Positions 37,370-45,870 of a DNA stretch of 64,000 bases are shown piece after piece. The notes under the pieces are model-generated. The model did no database searches, was not told where the DNA came from, and worked only from the letters and a program-made list of their open reading frames with translations. The position numbers and the translations under genes are program-made. Within the stretch, counting starts at the first letter, position 1, and every line of letters begins with the position of its first letter. The DNA comes from Martinezella lusitana (lineage in GTDB: Bacteria > Pseudomonadota > Alphaproteobacteria > Rhizobiales > Rhizobiaceae): assembly GCF_010668395.1 (NCBI RefSeq), contig NZ_WUEY01000001.1, positions 310,001 to 374,000 on the forward strand. Reading direction: 5' to 3'.

Positions 37370-37662
37370 TGACGGATCTCCTTGGCAAGCAGATGGGAGA
37401 TATCCACCCCGATCACCTGCATCGTTTTTTGAAATGCATCCGACACCTTGGAAAAGGTGAAGGACAGCTTGTCCTCATCCCAGGTCTTGGCGGCGGCCAT
37501 GATGACCTGCACGCACAAGGTCCCGATCCTTTCGACACCGGACGCATCGATCGCGACATTGCTGCCGCGCAGCCCTATCAACGTTCCGCGAAGGGCCGAG
37601 GCCTCGTTGAGGTCCAGCACCGCGGCCAGACTGATTGTCTTTTCGCCTTTCTTGCTCGCCAT
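37366..37662 (-). CDS. cheS: CheS, STAS-domain chemotaxis protein
   Basis: A 98-aa single STAS domain: LAAVLDLNEASALRGTLIGL, NVAIDASGVERIGTLCVQVI, then a helix with QKTMQVIGVDISHLL. In S. meliloti, CheS binds CheA and favours dephosphorylation of CheY1-P, so it supports the phosphate sink. The ATG at 37662 (MASKKGEKT) has AAGGA about 9 nt upstream; a longer frame of 120 aa would run into the end of icpA and is less likely. Confidence 0.85.
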   Translation of the reverse strand: MASKKGEKTISLAAVLDLNEASALRGTLIGLRGSNVAIDASGVERIGTLCVQVIMAAAKTWDEDKLSFTFSKVSDAFQKTMQVIGVDISHLLAKEIRQ

Positions 37663-37724
37663 CGCTTCATTCCTTGTTGGCTGAAATCGGGCCGACCGGC
37701 CCGCATGTACTTGAAACTGAAAGA

Positions 37725-39371
37725 TCAATAGGCATTTCGCTCGCCTCCCGTCGCGGTCCGGCGAAGCGGAAAGCCGAAATCGGCCATCTCGTCCTCGTCC
37801 CGCGCGATGCTGAACTCGTCGCGTGCAGGCAGCTGGCGCTGCTGTGCGGCTTTGGCCGGCGCAGGGGGCGCCCCATGGCGGCGCTCGCGCTCGATGCGAA
37901 ACTCGCGGATGGTCCGGCCGAGCTCGACGACGACGGTATGGAGATGATCGGCGCCTTCCTGCGAGCGGCTCGCCTGGCTCTCGTCGGCCGCCGCGCGCGC
38001 GCTGTAGCCGCCGATATCGGTCGTGAGCGCGTTGAGGCCCGCAACCTGTTCATCGCTGGCGGCGGCGATCCCGGAGATGGCTTCGTTGATATCGGTCACC
38101 TGACGAACGATGCTGCCGATCGCATCCTGTGTACGGCCGACCATCTGAACGCCGGCATCCACCTGCGCCTTGGTCCCCGTCACCAGAACCTTGATCTCGC
38201 GCGCGGCGTCGGCGGAACGCTGCGCAAGCGCCCGGACTTCCTGCGCGACGACGGCAAAGCCACGACCGCTGTCGCCGGCGCGGGCCGCCTCGATGCCTGC
38301 GTTGAGGGCAAGAAGATTGGTCTGGAATGCAATCTCGTCGATGACACCGATGATCTGGCCGATCTTTTCGGCCGAGCTCTCGATATCTGCCATGGCCGAT
38401 ATCGCCTGCCCGACGATGCGGCCGCTGTCTTCCGCCGCCACGCGGGTCGATGCCGTCACGCGCTCGGCCGAGCGCGTATTGGCCGCATTGCCGCGCACCT
38501 GCTCGGCAAGCTCGGCAAGGTGTCGCGCGGAGACCGCCAGCGCCCGCGATTGTTCGGCCGAGTTTTCCGCCAGGGATTTCGACGAGCGGGAAATGGCATC
38601 GCTGGTCGCCTCGGCCGCCTGCACGCCGCCGGACAGAGCGGAAAATTGCTGCCGGATATCCGCAAGCGCCGTATTCAAGGCTTCCGCGACCTCGGCATAG
38701 GCTTCGGGACAATCGGTCGGCATCCGGATCGTAAGATCGCGATCGCCAAGACCGGTGGCAAGTTCGGCGATGATCGCCGCCGCCTCGGCGCGGTCAGCAG
38801 CTCTCTGCTCGCTCAACGCGCGCTGGTGGCTGACCCGCAATTCGTTGAAGCGCAGCGATACCGCAATCTCGACATCGACCATGACCAGCCGCACGACGGC
38901 CGTGACGAGCTCGCTCAGCTCACGGGCGCGGCGTTTGCTGCCCGGCAGGATCGCACGACCGCCCATGTCGTCGAGGAGGCCGGAAAGAAGATGCTCCAGC
39001 ATCACCCCATGGCCGGCCACATGCCAGCGCGGGTCCAGACCCATCTTGCTTTCGCTGTCGGAAAGAACCTTGACGCGCTCCGCATAGAGGCTGTCGAACC
39101 GGGCATCCGTCAGCACATCCCAGTGCGAGGACTGCAGATCCTGGAGCCGTTCGAGCTGGCTTTCGCTGGTAAAATGGCGTGCAGCGTCCGGAAGGGTCTG
39201 GAAGCGGTGAAAAAGATCGCGCAGGCCGGCTTTCAGATGCGCCTCGAGCATCGGCCGGTTGCGGCGCAGAATGTCGCATTGCCCGGCGTCGAGACCAGCA
39301 AAACGCAAGCGGTCACGAAGGCTGCCTGCCTGCGCCCTGCCTGCCTGATCTGACGGCGTATCCTGCGCCAA
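37725..39371 (-). CDS. icpA: IcpA, cytoplasmic chemoreceptor with globin-coupled-sensor domain (probable TTG start)
   Basis: A 548-aa receptor with no membrane segment. The N-terminal part (about 15-185) resembles the protoglobin domain of HemAT-type sensors (SLRDRLRFAGLDAGQCDILR ... SKMGLDPRWHVAGHGVML). A HAMP-like stretch and a methyl-accepting signalling domain follow (VIDEIAFQTNLLALNAGIEA, then RGFAVVAQEVRALAQRSADA). It is the first gene of the che operon. TTG at 39371 has GGGGA 5 nt upstream and fits the family N-terminus. An in-frame ATG at 39509 adds 46 residues with poor coding character. At the usual H-x-x-[IV]-G-L proximal-His position this protein has Glu. Confidence 0.87.
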   Translation of the reverse strand: MAQDTPSDQAGRAQAGSLRDRLRFAGLDAGQCDILRRNRPMLEAHLKAGLRDLFHRFQTLPDAARHFTSESQLERLQDLQSSHWDVLTDARFDSLYAERVKVLSDSESKMGLDPRWHVAGHGVMLEHLLSGLLDDMGGRAILPGSKRRARELSELVTAVVRLVMVDVEIAVSLRFNELRVSHQRALSEQRAADRAEAAAIIAELATGLGDRDLTIRMPTDCPEAYAEVAEALNTALADIRQQFSALSGGVQAAEATSDAISRSSKSLAENSAEQSRALAVSARHLAELAEQVRGNAANTRSAERVTASTRVAAEDSGRIVGQAISAMADIESSAEKIGQIIGVIDEIAFQTNLLALNAGIEAARAGDSGRGFAVVAQEVRALAQRSADAAREIKVLVTGTKAQVDAGVQMVGRTQDAIGSIVRQVTDINEAISGIAAASDEQVAGLNALTTDIGGYSARAAADESQASRSQEGADHLHTVVVELGRTIREFRIERERRHGAPPAPAKAAQQRQLPARDEFSIARDEDEMADFGFPLRRTATGGERNAY

Positions 39372-39820
39372 AGTCGTCCCCGCCGAACTGCCGCGCGCCC
39401 AAGCGCCGGCGAAACCGCTGATAATCCGCACCAAGCGCAATGAAGAAGCGATAAAAGGCACGCATCGCCGCCGATCGACTGATCGAGGCGTTGAAGCTCG
39501 CTCGTTCATCAAAGTCTGTTGCGGACCTGTTTGATGAAATGGATACCGGATCTGACCCGGTACGACGGGGCGGCTTCATGCCTGGTGAGAACGAGTCACA
39601 ATTTTCCCATTCCGACGTTCAAGCTCAATATTTATGGTTAATTCCTTGCCCGAAGGTTAATGACCGACGACGGCAGGATTCAATCAGTACAATTCTAAAT
39701 TAGCCATGCGTTATTTACTCATTCCCTTGGCCGGCAAGCGCACGGATCGCAAGTCACGAGCAAGCTTCATGCCTTACTGAACAGGGGATAGACAGCTTCG
39801 ATGTCGATACGGAGAGAGCA
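39372..39820. other. Promoter region of the che operon and gap to the small ORF
   Basis: This 449-bp region holds the late-flagellar motif at 39557-39582 (minus strand). A second, partial GGCATGAAGC match lies at about 39763-39772 without the CCGG half. The stretch 39600-39720 is AT-rich with two GGTTAAT words. No gene was supported here. Confidence 0.5.
39557..39582 (-). promoter_or_regulatory. Late-flagellar promoter motif upstream of the che operon
   Basis: On the minus strand it reads GGCATGAAGC, 12 nt, CCGG, nearly the same as the flaA copy. It lies about 205 nt before the TTG start of icpA, leaving a leader longer than those of the flagellin genes. It suggests that chemotaxis genes and flagellins share one promoter class. 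Confidence 0.55.
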
Positions 39821-39934
39821 ATGATTGTTCTTGGTTTGACCGCCACGCTGATGGCCAGCCTGACGCTCGCGGCCTTCATGCTTTTATGCCGCCTCGAAGA
39901 GACGCGCGGCAAGGCCGCTTCCCGCGTCCTCTAG
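39821..39934 (+). CDS. Small membrane protein ORF, 37 aa
   Basis: It encodes a 37-residue peptide: MIVLGLTATLMASLTLAAFM is a single hydrophobic membrane span, followed by a short cytoplasmic-type charged tail (RLEETRGKAASRVL). GGAGAG lies 5 nt before the ATG, a good ribosome binding site. The tail codons use mostly G/C third bases as in neighbouring genes. Function is unknown. It stands alone between the che operon promoter and the glycosyltransferase gene. Confidence 0.55.
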   Translation: MIVLGLTATLMASLTLAAFMLLCRLEETRGKAASRVL

Positions 39935-39972
39935 GCGGCTTTCAGAAACATCTCGGATTTCAAAAACGGATC

Positions 39973-39992
39973 CCTGGTCCTCCGCGACCAGG
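39973..39992. repeat. Small inverted repeat after the 37-aa ORF
   Basis: CCTGGTC, 6-nt loop, GACCAGG: a perfect 7-bp stem 38 nt after the small ORF. There is no T-run, so a terminator role is uncertain. Confidence 0.35.
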
Positions 39993-40092
39993 CCGGCACT
40001 CTCCAGGCGGCTTTACAGACGGCCGGGAGCTAGCTTTGGCCGCAATAGTTCCGTATTAAGCCTCACGACCCGGCACCGAGATCCATTCCTTA

Positions 40093-41619
40093 ATGCTCGA
40101 CACGACCCAATCCCGAACAAATGCCCAGAAACTTTCGCTGGGGTTGGCCCTTGCGATCATCTTCGGAGTGACGCTCTGGCGCGTTCTCATGCTGCTGTTC
40201 AACAGCACCGACCTGTTCGTCGACGAGGCGCAATATTGGTTCTGGGGTCAGAATCTGGACTTCGGCTATTATTCCAAGCCGCCGATGATCGCGTGGGTCA
40301 TCCGCTTCTTCAATGTGATCTCCGGATCGGACTCGACATTCTGGATCCGCGTATCGGCGCCGCTTTTCCACCTTGCCACCGCCCTGATGCTGATGTGCAC
40401 CACACGGCGGCTGATCGACGATGAGACCGGGCGCGAGATCGCGCCCTGGGTCGGCGTCATCTTCATCACCCTTCCGGCTGCCTCGCTCTCCGCCGTCCTT
40501 GTGTCGACCGACACCATCCAGATCCTGTTCGTGACGATCGCGATCTGGGCCTTTATCGGCCTCAGCAGGCGCTCCTCGGCTCTTGAGGCGGCGATCCTTG
40601 GCGCGAGCCTCGGCATCGCCTTCCTGACGAAATATTCCGTCCTGTTTCTCCTGCCCGGAGTCGGGATCGCCATGCTGACGCTGCGCTCGGCGCGCATCGC
40701 CTGGCGGGACGTCGCAATCGCGGCGATCGTCGGCGCCGTCGTCGTTTCGCCCAATCTCTGGTGGAACGTCACCCATCAAGCCGCGACCGTGAGACACACG
40801 CAGACCATCGCCCACTGGGGTTCGGGCGGCGGCAATGGCGGGGTGCTGAAGCAGCTGCTCAGCGGGCTCGGCTTCGTCGGCGCGCAGTTTGGCGTGGTCG
40901 GGCCGGTCGTCTTCTATGCCATGCTGTGGGCGACATGGCGGCTGATCCGCGGCCAGAGCGACGACCGGGAGAAGCTGCTGTTCTGGCTATCCATGCCGGT
41001 GGTCATCCTCATCGCGTTGCAGGCCTTCTTTGCCAAGGCCTATGCCAACTGGGCCGTTTCCGCCTATGCCGCAGGCACCATTCTCGCCGTCTGGCTGCTC
41101 TATCGCCTGACGAAGAAGGGGCTGACCACCTCGCTGATCATCGGCGCCGTCGTCGCCTTTATCATTCCGGTGCTGACGGTCTTCGCCCTGGACATCAAGC
41201 TGCCGAACGGCGATCTCGTCATGAAGCGTTATGTTGGCCGCAGCATGATAAGCCGGGAAATCGCCGACATCGCCACGACGGCAAAAATGACCGACATCGT
41301 TGCTCAGGACCGCGATATCCTCGCCGATCTCTACTACACGCTGAAAGGCGAGCCCTTCCGCATCCATGCCCGCAACTTCGGCGGTTTCCCGAAGAGCTAT
41401 TACGAGCAGAACTTCTCCCTGCCGGCCGACGTGACCGGCTCCGTCCTGTTCGTCGATAATGCTCCGCTCGATTGTCCCGGCGGCCAGGCCGAGCTTATCA
41501 AAAGCTGGTCGCCGCCCTATGGGGACATGAAGGGCGAGACGCTCTATGCCTATCGCGTTCCGGCATCCTGCCTGGCGCCCAGGCCGTCATCCGCCGAAAC
41601 GGGGACCACGGAAAATTAA
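40093..41619 (+). CDS. Polytopic glycosyltransferase, ArnT/Rgt-like (GT83/GT39 type)
   Basis: A 508-aa inner-membrane enzyme with roughly 10-11 membrane segments over residues 15-395 and a C-terminal periplasmic region. The first periplasmic loop has the acidic motif FVDEAQYWFWGQNLDFGYYS with KPPMIAW, typical of transferases using polyprenyl-phosphate sugars. In rhizobia such enzymes (Rgt proteins) add galacturonic acid to lipopolysaccharide core or lipid A. The precise acceptor cannot be read from the sequence. The start codon has no strong ribosome binding site. Confidence 0.8.
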   Translation: MLDTTQSRTNAQKLSLGLALAIIFGVTLWRVLMLLFNSTDLFVDEAQYWFWGQNLDFGYYSKPPMIAWVIRFFNVISGSDSTFWIRVSAPLFHLATALMLMCTTRRLIDDETGREIAPWVGVIFITLPAASLSAVLVSTDTIQILFVTIAIWAFIGLSRRSSALEAAILGASLGIAFLTKYSVLFLLPGVGIAMLTLRSARIAWRDVAIAAIVGAVVVSPNLWWNVTHQAATVRHTQTIAHWGSGGGNGGVLKQLLSGLGFVGAQFGVVGPVVFYAMLWATWRLIRGQSDDREKLLFWLSMPVVILIALQAFFAKAYANWAVSAYAAGTILAVWLLYRLTKKGLTTSLIIGAVVAFIIPVLTVFALDIKLPNGDLVMKRYVGRSMISREIADIATTAKMTDIVAQDRDILADLYYTLKGEPFRIHARNFGGFPKSYYEQNFSLPADVTGSVLFVDNAPLDCPGGQAELIKSWSPPYGDMKGETLYAYRVPASCLAPRPSSAETGTTEN

Positions 41620-41759
41620 GAAATCGCGCCGGAACGGTTGACCGGTTCGCACAAGTGCATCATGACAGGCCGCACTATGAAGGCGCGAGGCGCCCTGATA
41701 TCATGAACGAACCGCCGGAGTCCGCGCCGGCAAAGGAACAAAGAAGGCATTTCTGACCG

Positions 41760-42182
41760 TTGAGCCCGCTCGAATTCGGCGTCGCCGCCGACAGCGAAGA
41801 TAGAGACGACAGGACGAACCGTGCCGGCGCGCGCGTGATCGCCTCGCTGTTCGTCGCGTTTTTCGCCTATATCGGGCTGGCGCTGGGCGGTGGCATCAAT
41901 CTCGCCACCCGCGCCGATGCGGACGCCCTTTCCTCGGGCAAAGAAACCCAGCCGCTCTATCTTTCCTTGCGGGATCCGGTTCGCGGCATCGTCGTCGCCG
42001 ATCGGCTGGCGACGCCGAAGGCCACATGGCACGATATAGGGCCTGCAACGCTTGCCGCCCTTCCCTCCCTCGGATATCCGGCCACGCCCTGGCAGCCGAG
42101 CCATCCAGGCAATGTCTCGCGGCTCGAATCCCTGACATTCCGCGCCTATTTCGCCCGCGCCCCTCCGAGCGACATCGCCTGA
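41760..42182 (+). CDS. Hypothetical protein with one membrane segment; start uncertain
   Basis: A 140-aa frame with GC-rich third positions like its neighbours, so it is probably a real gene. A short charged N-terminus precedes a hydrophobic segment (about 26-46, RVIASLFVAFFAYIGLALGG) and a predicted extracytoplasmic C-terminal part of about 95 residues. The called start is TTG at 41760, without a clear ribosome binding site. An ATG at 41703 is in the same frame (MNEPPESAPAKEQRRHF) but is cut off by a TGA at 41754-41756, so the gene may have lost its original start. No family was recognised. Confidence 0.5.
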   Translation: MSPLEFGVAADSEDRDDRTNRAGARVIASLFVAFFAYIGLALGGGINLATRADADALSSGKETQPLYLSLRDPVRGIVVADRLATPKATWHDIGPATLAALPSLGYPATPWQPSHPGNVSRLESLTFRAYFARAPPSDIA

Positions 42183-42275
42183 GCGGTCGGCGCGAACGCG
42201 CTGCATCTCCGACATGATCTCAAGTCCGCCAGCGGCCAGACCGCCGGCATAAGCGTATTTTCAAGGATAATACCC

Positions 42276-44834
42276 ATGCGTACCTCACCATGGCTCGTGG
42301 CACTTTATACGGTGATCATTGTGATCGGCCTTTTTGTCGCCCTGCCGAACGTGCTGCCGCAGTCAGTTCTCGGCAAAATTCCGTCCTGGCTGCCGCATAG
42401 CCAAGTTTCCCTCGGCCTCGACCTTCGTGGCGGTTCCTATCTCGTGCTTGAAGTCGACGAGAAGGACCTGACCAACGGCCGGCTGCAATCGCTGCAGCAG
42501 GATTCGCGCCGCGTGCTGCGCGACAAGAACATCCAGACCCGCTCGATCGTCCGCAACGGCAACCAGGTCGTCGTGACGCTCACCGATCCCGCGCAGAGCG
42601 GCGACGCGGTGACGCAGCTGCAGACGCTCGCCAACACGGTCACGTCCGGCCTCTCGGCCGGTCAGTCCGACCTGGCGATCACACCGAATGGCGCGACGAT
42701 CGCCATGTCCTTCTCGCAGGCGGGTATTGCGGCCAACGTCGATTCCGCCGTTCAGCAGAGCCTTGAAGTCATCCGCAAGCGCGTCGACCAGGTGGGCGTC
42801 GCAGAGCCGACCATCCAGCGCGTCGGACCGAACCGCGTTCTCGTGCAGCTTCCGGGCGCACAGGATCCGTCGCACCTGCGCGAGCTTCTCGGCTCGACCG
42901 CGAAGATGTCCTTCCATCTTCTGGCCGACAATGCCGACCCGAACAACCCAGGCCCCGGCGTCACCATCCTCAAGGACGAGCAGGGCAACAGCTATCCGGT
43001 TCTCGACCGTATCGAACTGTCGGGCGACCGCCTGACCGACGCCCGCGTCAGCTTCGATCCGAACACGCATGAGCCGCTCGTCACCTTCCGTTTCGACAGC
43101 GCCGGCGCCAACCGCTTTGCGGAAATCACCCGCGAAAATGTCGGCAAGCCCTTCGCCATCGTGCTCGACGACAAGGTGCTGAGCGCACCGAATATCCGCG
43201 AGCCGATCACCGGCGGTTCGGGCCAGATTTCCGGCAACTTCACCGCCGACAGCGCCACGACGCTTGCAGCCCTGCTGCGCGCCGGCGCGCTGCCTGCCAA
43301 GCTGACCGTCATCGAAGAGCGCACCGTCGGCGCCGACCTCGGCAGCGACGCGATCCAGAAGGGCATCTATAGCGGCCTGCTCGGCTTCGTGCTGGTTGCC
43401 GCCTTCATCTTCGTGCTCTACGGCGCCTGGGGCATTCTCGCGAATGTTGCGCTGCTCATCCACACGATCCTGACCTTCTCGGCCCTGACGCTGGTCGGCG
43501 CCACGCTGACGCTGCCCGGTATCGCCGGTGTCGTCCTCGGTATCGGCCTTGCGGTCGATGCCAACGTTCTCATCAACGAGCGCATCCGCGAAGAAACCCG
43601 CAAGGGCCGCGGCGCCTTCGCCGCCATCGATAACGGCTTCAAGAAGGCTTATTCGACGATCATCGACGGCAACATGACGGCCCTGATCGCGGCCGCCATC
43701 CTGTTCTACTTCGGCTCCGGCCCGGTTCGCGGCTTTGCCGTGACCATGGGTCTCGGCCTCATCATCTCGATGTTCACCTCCGTCGCCTTCGTGCGCGTAG
43801 TGATGATCGCCATCACCCGTCGCAGCAAGCTGAAGGTGATCAACATCAGGCCGCTGATCCCCTTCAGCCCCTATGACAAGCACATCCAGTTCATGAAGGC
43901 CCGCTTCTTTGGCGTCACCGTCTCGGCGATCCTGTCGATCGCCTCGGTGGTCCTGTTCATCCATCCGGGCCTCAACTACGGCGTCGATTTCCGCGGCGGC
44001 ATCCAGATGTCGGTCAAGACCAAGGACGCAGCCGATCTGGCGACGTTCCGCGAGGGCCTGAACACGCTCGGCCTCGGCGAAATCGCACTGCAGTCCTTCG
44101 GCGACAACAACAGCATCCTTGTCCGCGCCCAGCGCCAGGACGGCGGCGAAGAGGCGCAGACGGCCGCTGTGACCAAGCTCAAGGCGGAAATCGTCAAAAT
44201 CGACCCGACCGCGACCATCGAAGGCACCGACGTCATCGGTCCGAAGGTTTCGGGCGAGCTTGCCTGGGCCGGCATCCTGTCGGTCGTGATCGCCAGCCTG
44301 GCCATGCTGTTCTACATCTGGTTCCGTTTCGAATGGCCGTTCGCGGTCGGCGCCATCGTGACGCTGGTCCTCGACGTCACCAAGGCGATCGGCTTCTTCG
44401 CGATCACCGGCCTCGATTTCAACCTGACGGCCATCGCCGCGATCCTGACGCTTGTGGGATATTCGGTGAACGACAAGGTCGTGGTCTACGACCGCATGCG
44501 TGAAAACATGCGGCTCTACAAGTCGATGCCGCTGCGCGACATCATCGACAAGTCGATCAACGAGACCCTGGCGCGAAGCCTCTATACCAACGCCACGGCC
44601 TTCCTGGCGCTGCTGCCGATGGCGATCTGGGGCGGCAGCGCCGTCTCCAGCTTCGCGATCCCGATGGTGTTCGGCATCCTTGTCGCCGGCGCCTCGTCGA
44701 TCTTCATCGCAGCGCCGATCCTGCTCTTCCTCGGCGACTGGCGCCGCCGTCATGCCAAGCCGGTTGCCAACGATAGCAAGCAGGCGGACGGCACGTCCGG
44801 CAAGGACAACAAGCAGATCCCCGCAGCCGAATAA
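42276..44834 (+). CDS. secDF: SecD-SecF fusion, protein translocation accessory subunit
   Basis: An 852-aa RND-type membrane protein using the proton gradient to complete export through SecYEG. The SecD half (about 1-530) has SLGLDLRGGSYLVLEVD and the D4-D6 blocks (VLGIGLAVDANVLINERIRE). The SecF half (about 545-852) has GLNYGVDFRGGIQMSVK and VGYSVNDKVVVYDRMREN. Each half has six membrane segments. AAGGATAAT stands just before the ATG. Fusion of the two is common in this and several other lineages. Confidence 0.97.
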   Translation: MRTSPWLVALYTVIIVIGLFVALPNVLPQSVLGKIPSWLPHSQVSLGLDLRGGSYLVLEVDEKDLTNGRLQSLQQDSRRVLRDKNIQTRSIVRNGNQVVVTLTDPAQSGDAVTQLQTLANTVTSGLSAGQSDLAITPNGATIAMSFSQAGIAANVDSAVQQSLEVIRKRVDQVGVAEPTIQRVGPNRVLVQLPGAQDPSHLRELLGSTAKMSFHLLADNADPNNPGPGVTILKDEQGNSYPVLDRIELSGDRLTDARVSFDPNTHEPLVTFRFDSAGANRFAEITRENVGKPFAIVLDDKVLSAPNIREPITGGSGQISGNFTADSATTLAALLRAGALPAKLTVIEERTVGADLGSDAIQKGIYSGLLGFVLVAAFIFVLYGAWGILANVALLIHTILTFSALTLVGATLTLPGIAGVVLGIGLAVDANVLINERIREETRKGRGAFAAIDNGFKKAYSTIIDGNMTALIAAAILFYFGSGPVRGFAVTMGLGLIISMFTSVAFVRVVMIAITRRSKLKVINIRPLIPFSPYDKHIQFMKARFFGVTVSAILSIASVVLFIHPGLNYGVDFRGGIQMSVKTKDAADLATFREGLNTLGLGEIALQSFGDNNSILVRAQRQDGGEEAQTAAVTKLKAEIVKIDPTATIEGTDVIGPKVSGELAWAGILSVVIASLAMLFYIWFRFEWPFAVGAIVTLVLDVTKAIGFFAITGLDFNLTAIAAILTLVGYSVNDKVVVYDRMRENMRLYKSMPLRDIIDKSINETLARSLYTNATAFLALLPMAIWGGSAVSSFAIPMVFGILVAGASSIFIAAPILLFLGDWRRRHAKPVANDSKQADGTSGKDNKQIPAAE

Positions 44835-44852
44835 GCGGCAGATATTTGAAAA

Positions 44853-44879
44853 GGACGCGCCCGGAGACCGGGCGCGTCC
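44853..44879. terminator. 12-bp hairpin between secDF and the SMP-30 gene
   Basis: Arms GGACGCGCCCGG (44853-44864) and CCGGGCGCGTCC (44868-44879), 3-nt loop. On the minus strand it is followed by TTTTCAAATAT, so it is best suited to end transcripts from the minus-strand gene; it may also stop secDF. Confidence 0.75.
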
Positions 44880-44890
44880 GCCAGGCCGAG

Positions 44891-44998
44891 CTGGCGTGTG
44901 TCGCGTGAAAATGTGCAGCGGTTTTGCGGCGACGACATGCGAAATAGCGGAAAACCAAAGCGCAAGAAGCGAATCGGAAAGATCGCGCGGCGCTTTAG
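44891..44998 (+). repeat. 108-bp dispersed repeat, copy 2
   Basis: Same length as copy 1 (7808-7915) and clearly related, including GTGCAGCGGTTTTGCG and the right end GCTTTAG. The left end is more decayed (CTGGCGT instead of CTAAAGC). Its right end, read on the minus strand, is CTAAAGC and provides the TAA stop (44995-44997) of the SMP-30 gene. Confidence 0.72.
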
Positions 44999-45870
44999 GA
45001 AATGGTCGGCATATGCAGCGGCAGCCCGGGACGTGGCGCCGTTATCTTCTCCACCACACCCTTTTCCTGCTCGCTGACGAGCAAGTGCTTGCCATCGACG
45101 GTAAAGGCAATATTGCCCGGCCGCGTGCCGTCCGTGCGGATGTGGCCCGTCATCCTGCCCTCGCTATCGATCAGACAGATCTCGCCCAGCCCATACATGG
45201 CGCAGTACAGCATGCCGCTGCGATCGAAGGCGAGGCCGGCCGGCCCGCGCAGCATGTTCACGGCGGGCGACGTCATCGACTGCGCGAACATCTCCTGGCG
45301 GCCGCCGACGATCTGACGATAGATTTTCCCGGTCAATGTCTCGCTGTAGTAGAGCAGCCCGTCCGGCCCGAAGGCGATGCCGCCGGCAAGAAGCAGGCCG
45401 GCGGCCAGCACGCGAATGACCCGGCCTTCTGCCGGATCGATCTGATAGACGCAGCCATTGTAAGCGGCCTTGAAGAAATCGGGATGGATGTGACCGCCTT
45501 CGAGGAGATCGGCAAGGCGGATGCCGGAATCGGTCATGTAGAGCAGGCCGTCAGGCCCGAAGGCCAGGGCATTCGGATGGAGAAACGGACCGTCCGCGCC
45601 TCCTTCTATCACCTGGAGAACCCGCCCTTGCGGCGAAAGCCTCACAAGAGAATCCTCCGGGCCATCCGCCACCCAGAAGCAGCCATCGCCGTCGATCGCT
45701 ATACCGGTCGGACTGCCGCCGATCCGGCACACTTCTTTGTTGGCGCCGCTCGTGTCGAAAAGCTTCAGGGAGCGGCGGCTAGCATCCATTTCGACAAGCG
45801 CGAGGCGCCCGCCGGAGAGAGCCACCAGTCCGCTAGGCAGACGCAGGCCAGTGGCGATCGTGTCGTTCAT
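44995..45870 (-). CDS. SMP-30/gluconolactonase-family beta-propeller protein
   Basis: A 291-aa cytoplasmic protein made of repeated propeller blades (GSPTGIAIDGDGCFWVADG, HPNALAFGPDGLLYMTDSG, GGIAFGPDGLLYYSETLTG, GPAGLAFDRSGMLYCAMYG, RPGNIAFTVDGKHLLVSEQ). Members hydrolyse sugar lactones or similar esters with a bound metal ion, but the substrate here is not known. The stop codon lies in the end of a repeat element. The gene stands alone, divergent from the helicase gene. Confidence 0.82.
   Translation of the reverse strand: MNDTIATGLRLPSGLVALSGGRLALVEMDASRRSLKLFDTSGANKEVCRIGGSPTGIAIDGDGCFWVADGPEDSLVRLSPQGRVLQVIEGGADGPFLHPNALAFGPDGLLYMTDSGIRLADLLEGGHIHPDFFKAAYNGCVYQIDPAEGRVIRVLAAGLLLAGGIAFGPDGLLYYSETLTGKIYRQIVGGRQEMFAQSMTSPAVNMLRGPAGLAFDRSGMLYCAMYGLGEICLIDSEGRMTGHIRTDGTRPGNIAFTVDGKHLLVSEQEKGVVEKITAPRPGLPLHMPTIS

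Noticed and set aside
39313-39579. A second minus-strand frame overlapping the 5' end of icpA, suggesting a frameshift
   Set aside because: It starts inside the promoter motif and its residues do not continue the globin-type domain; TTG at 39371 with a good ribosome binding site explains the start without a frameshift.
42363-44753. A 796-codon frame opposite secDF
   Set aside because: Its peptide is rich in Asp, Arg, Gly and His with no domain, as expected opposite a membrane-protein gene with G/C third positions.
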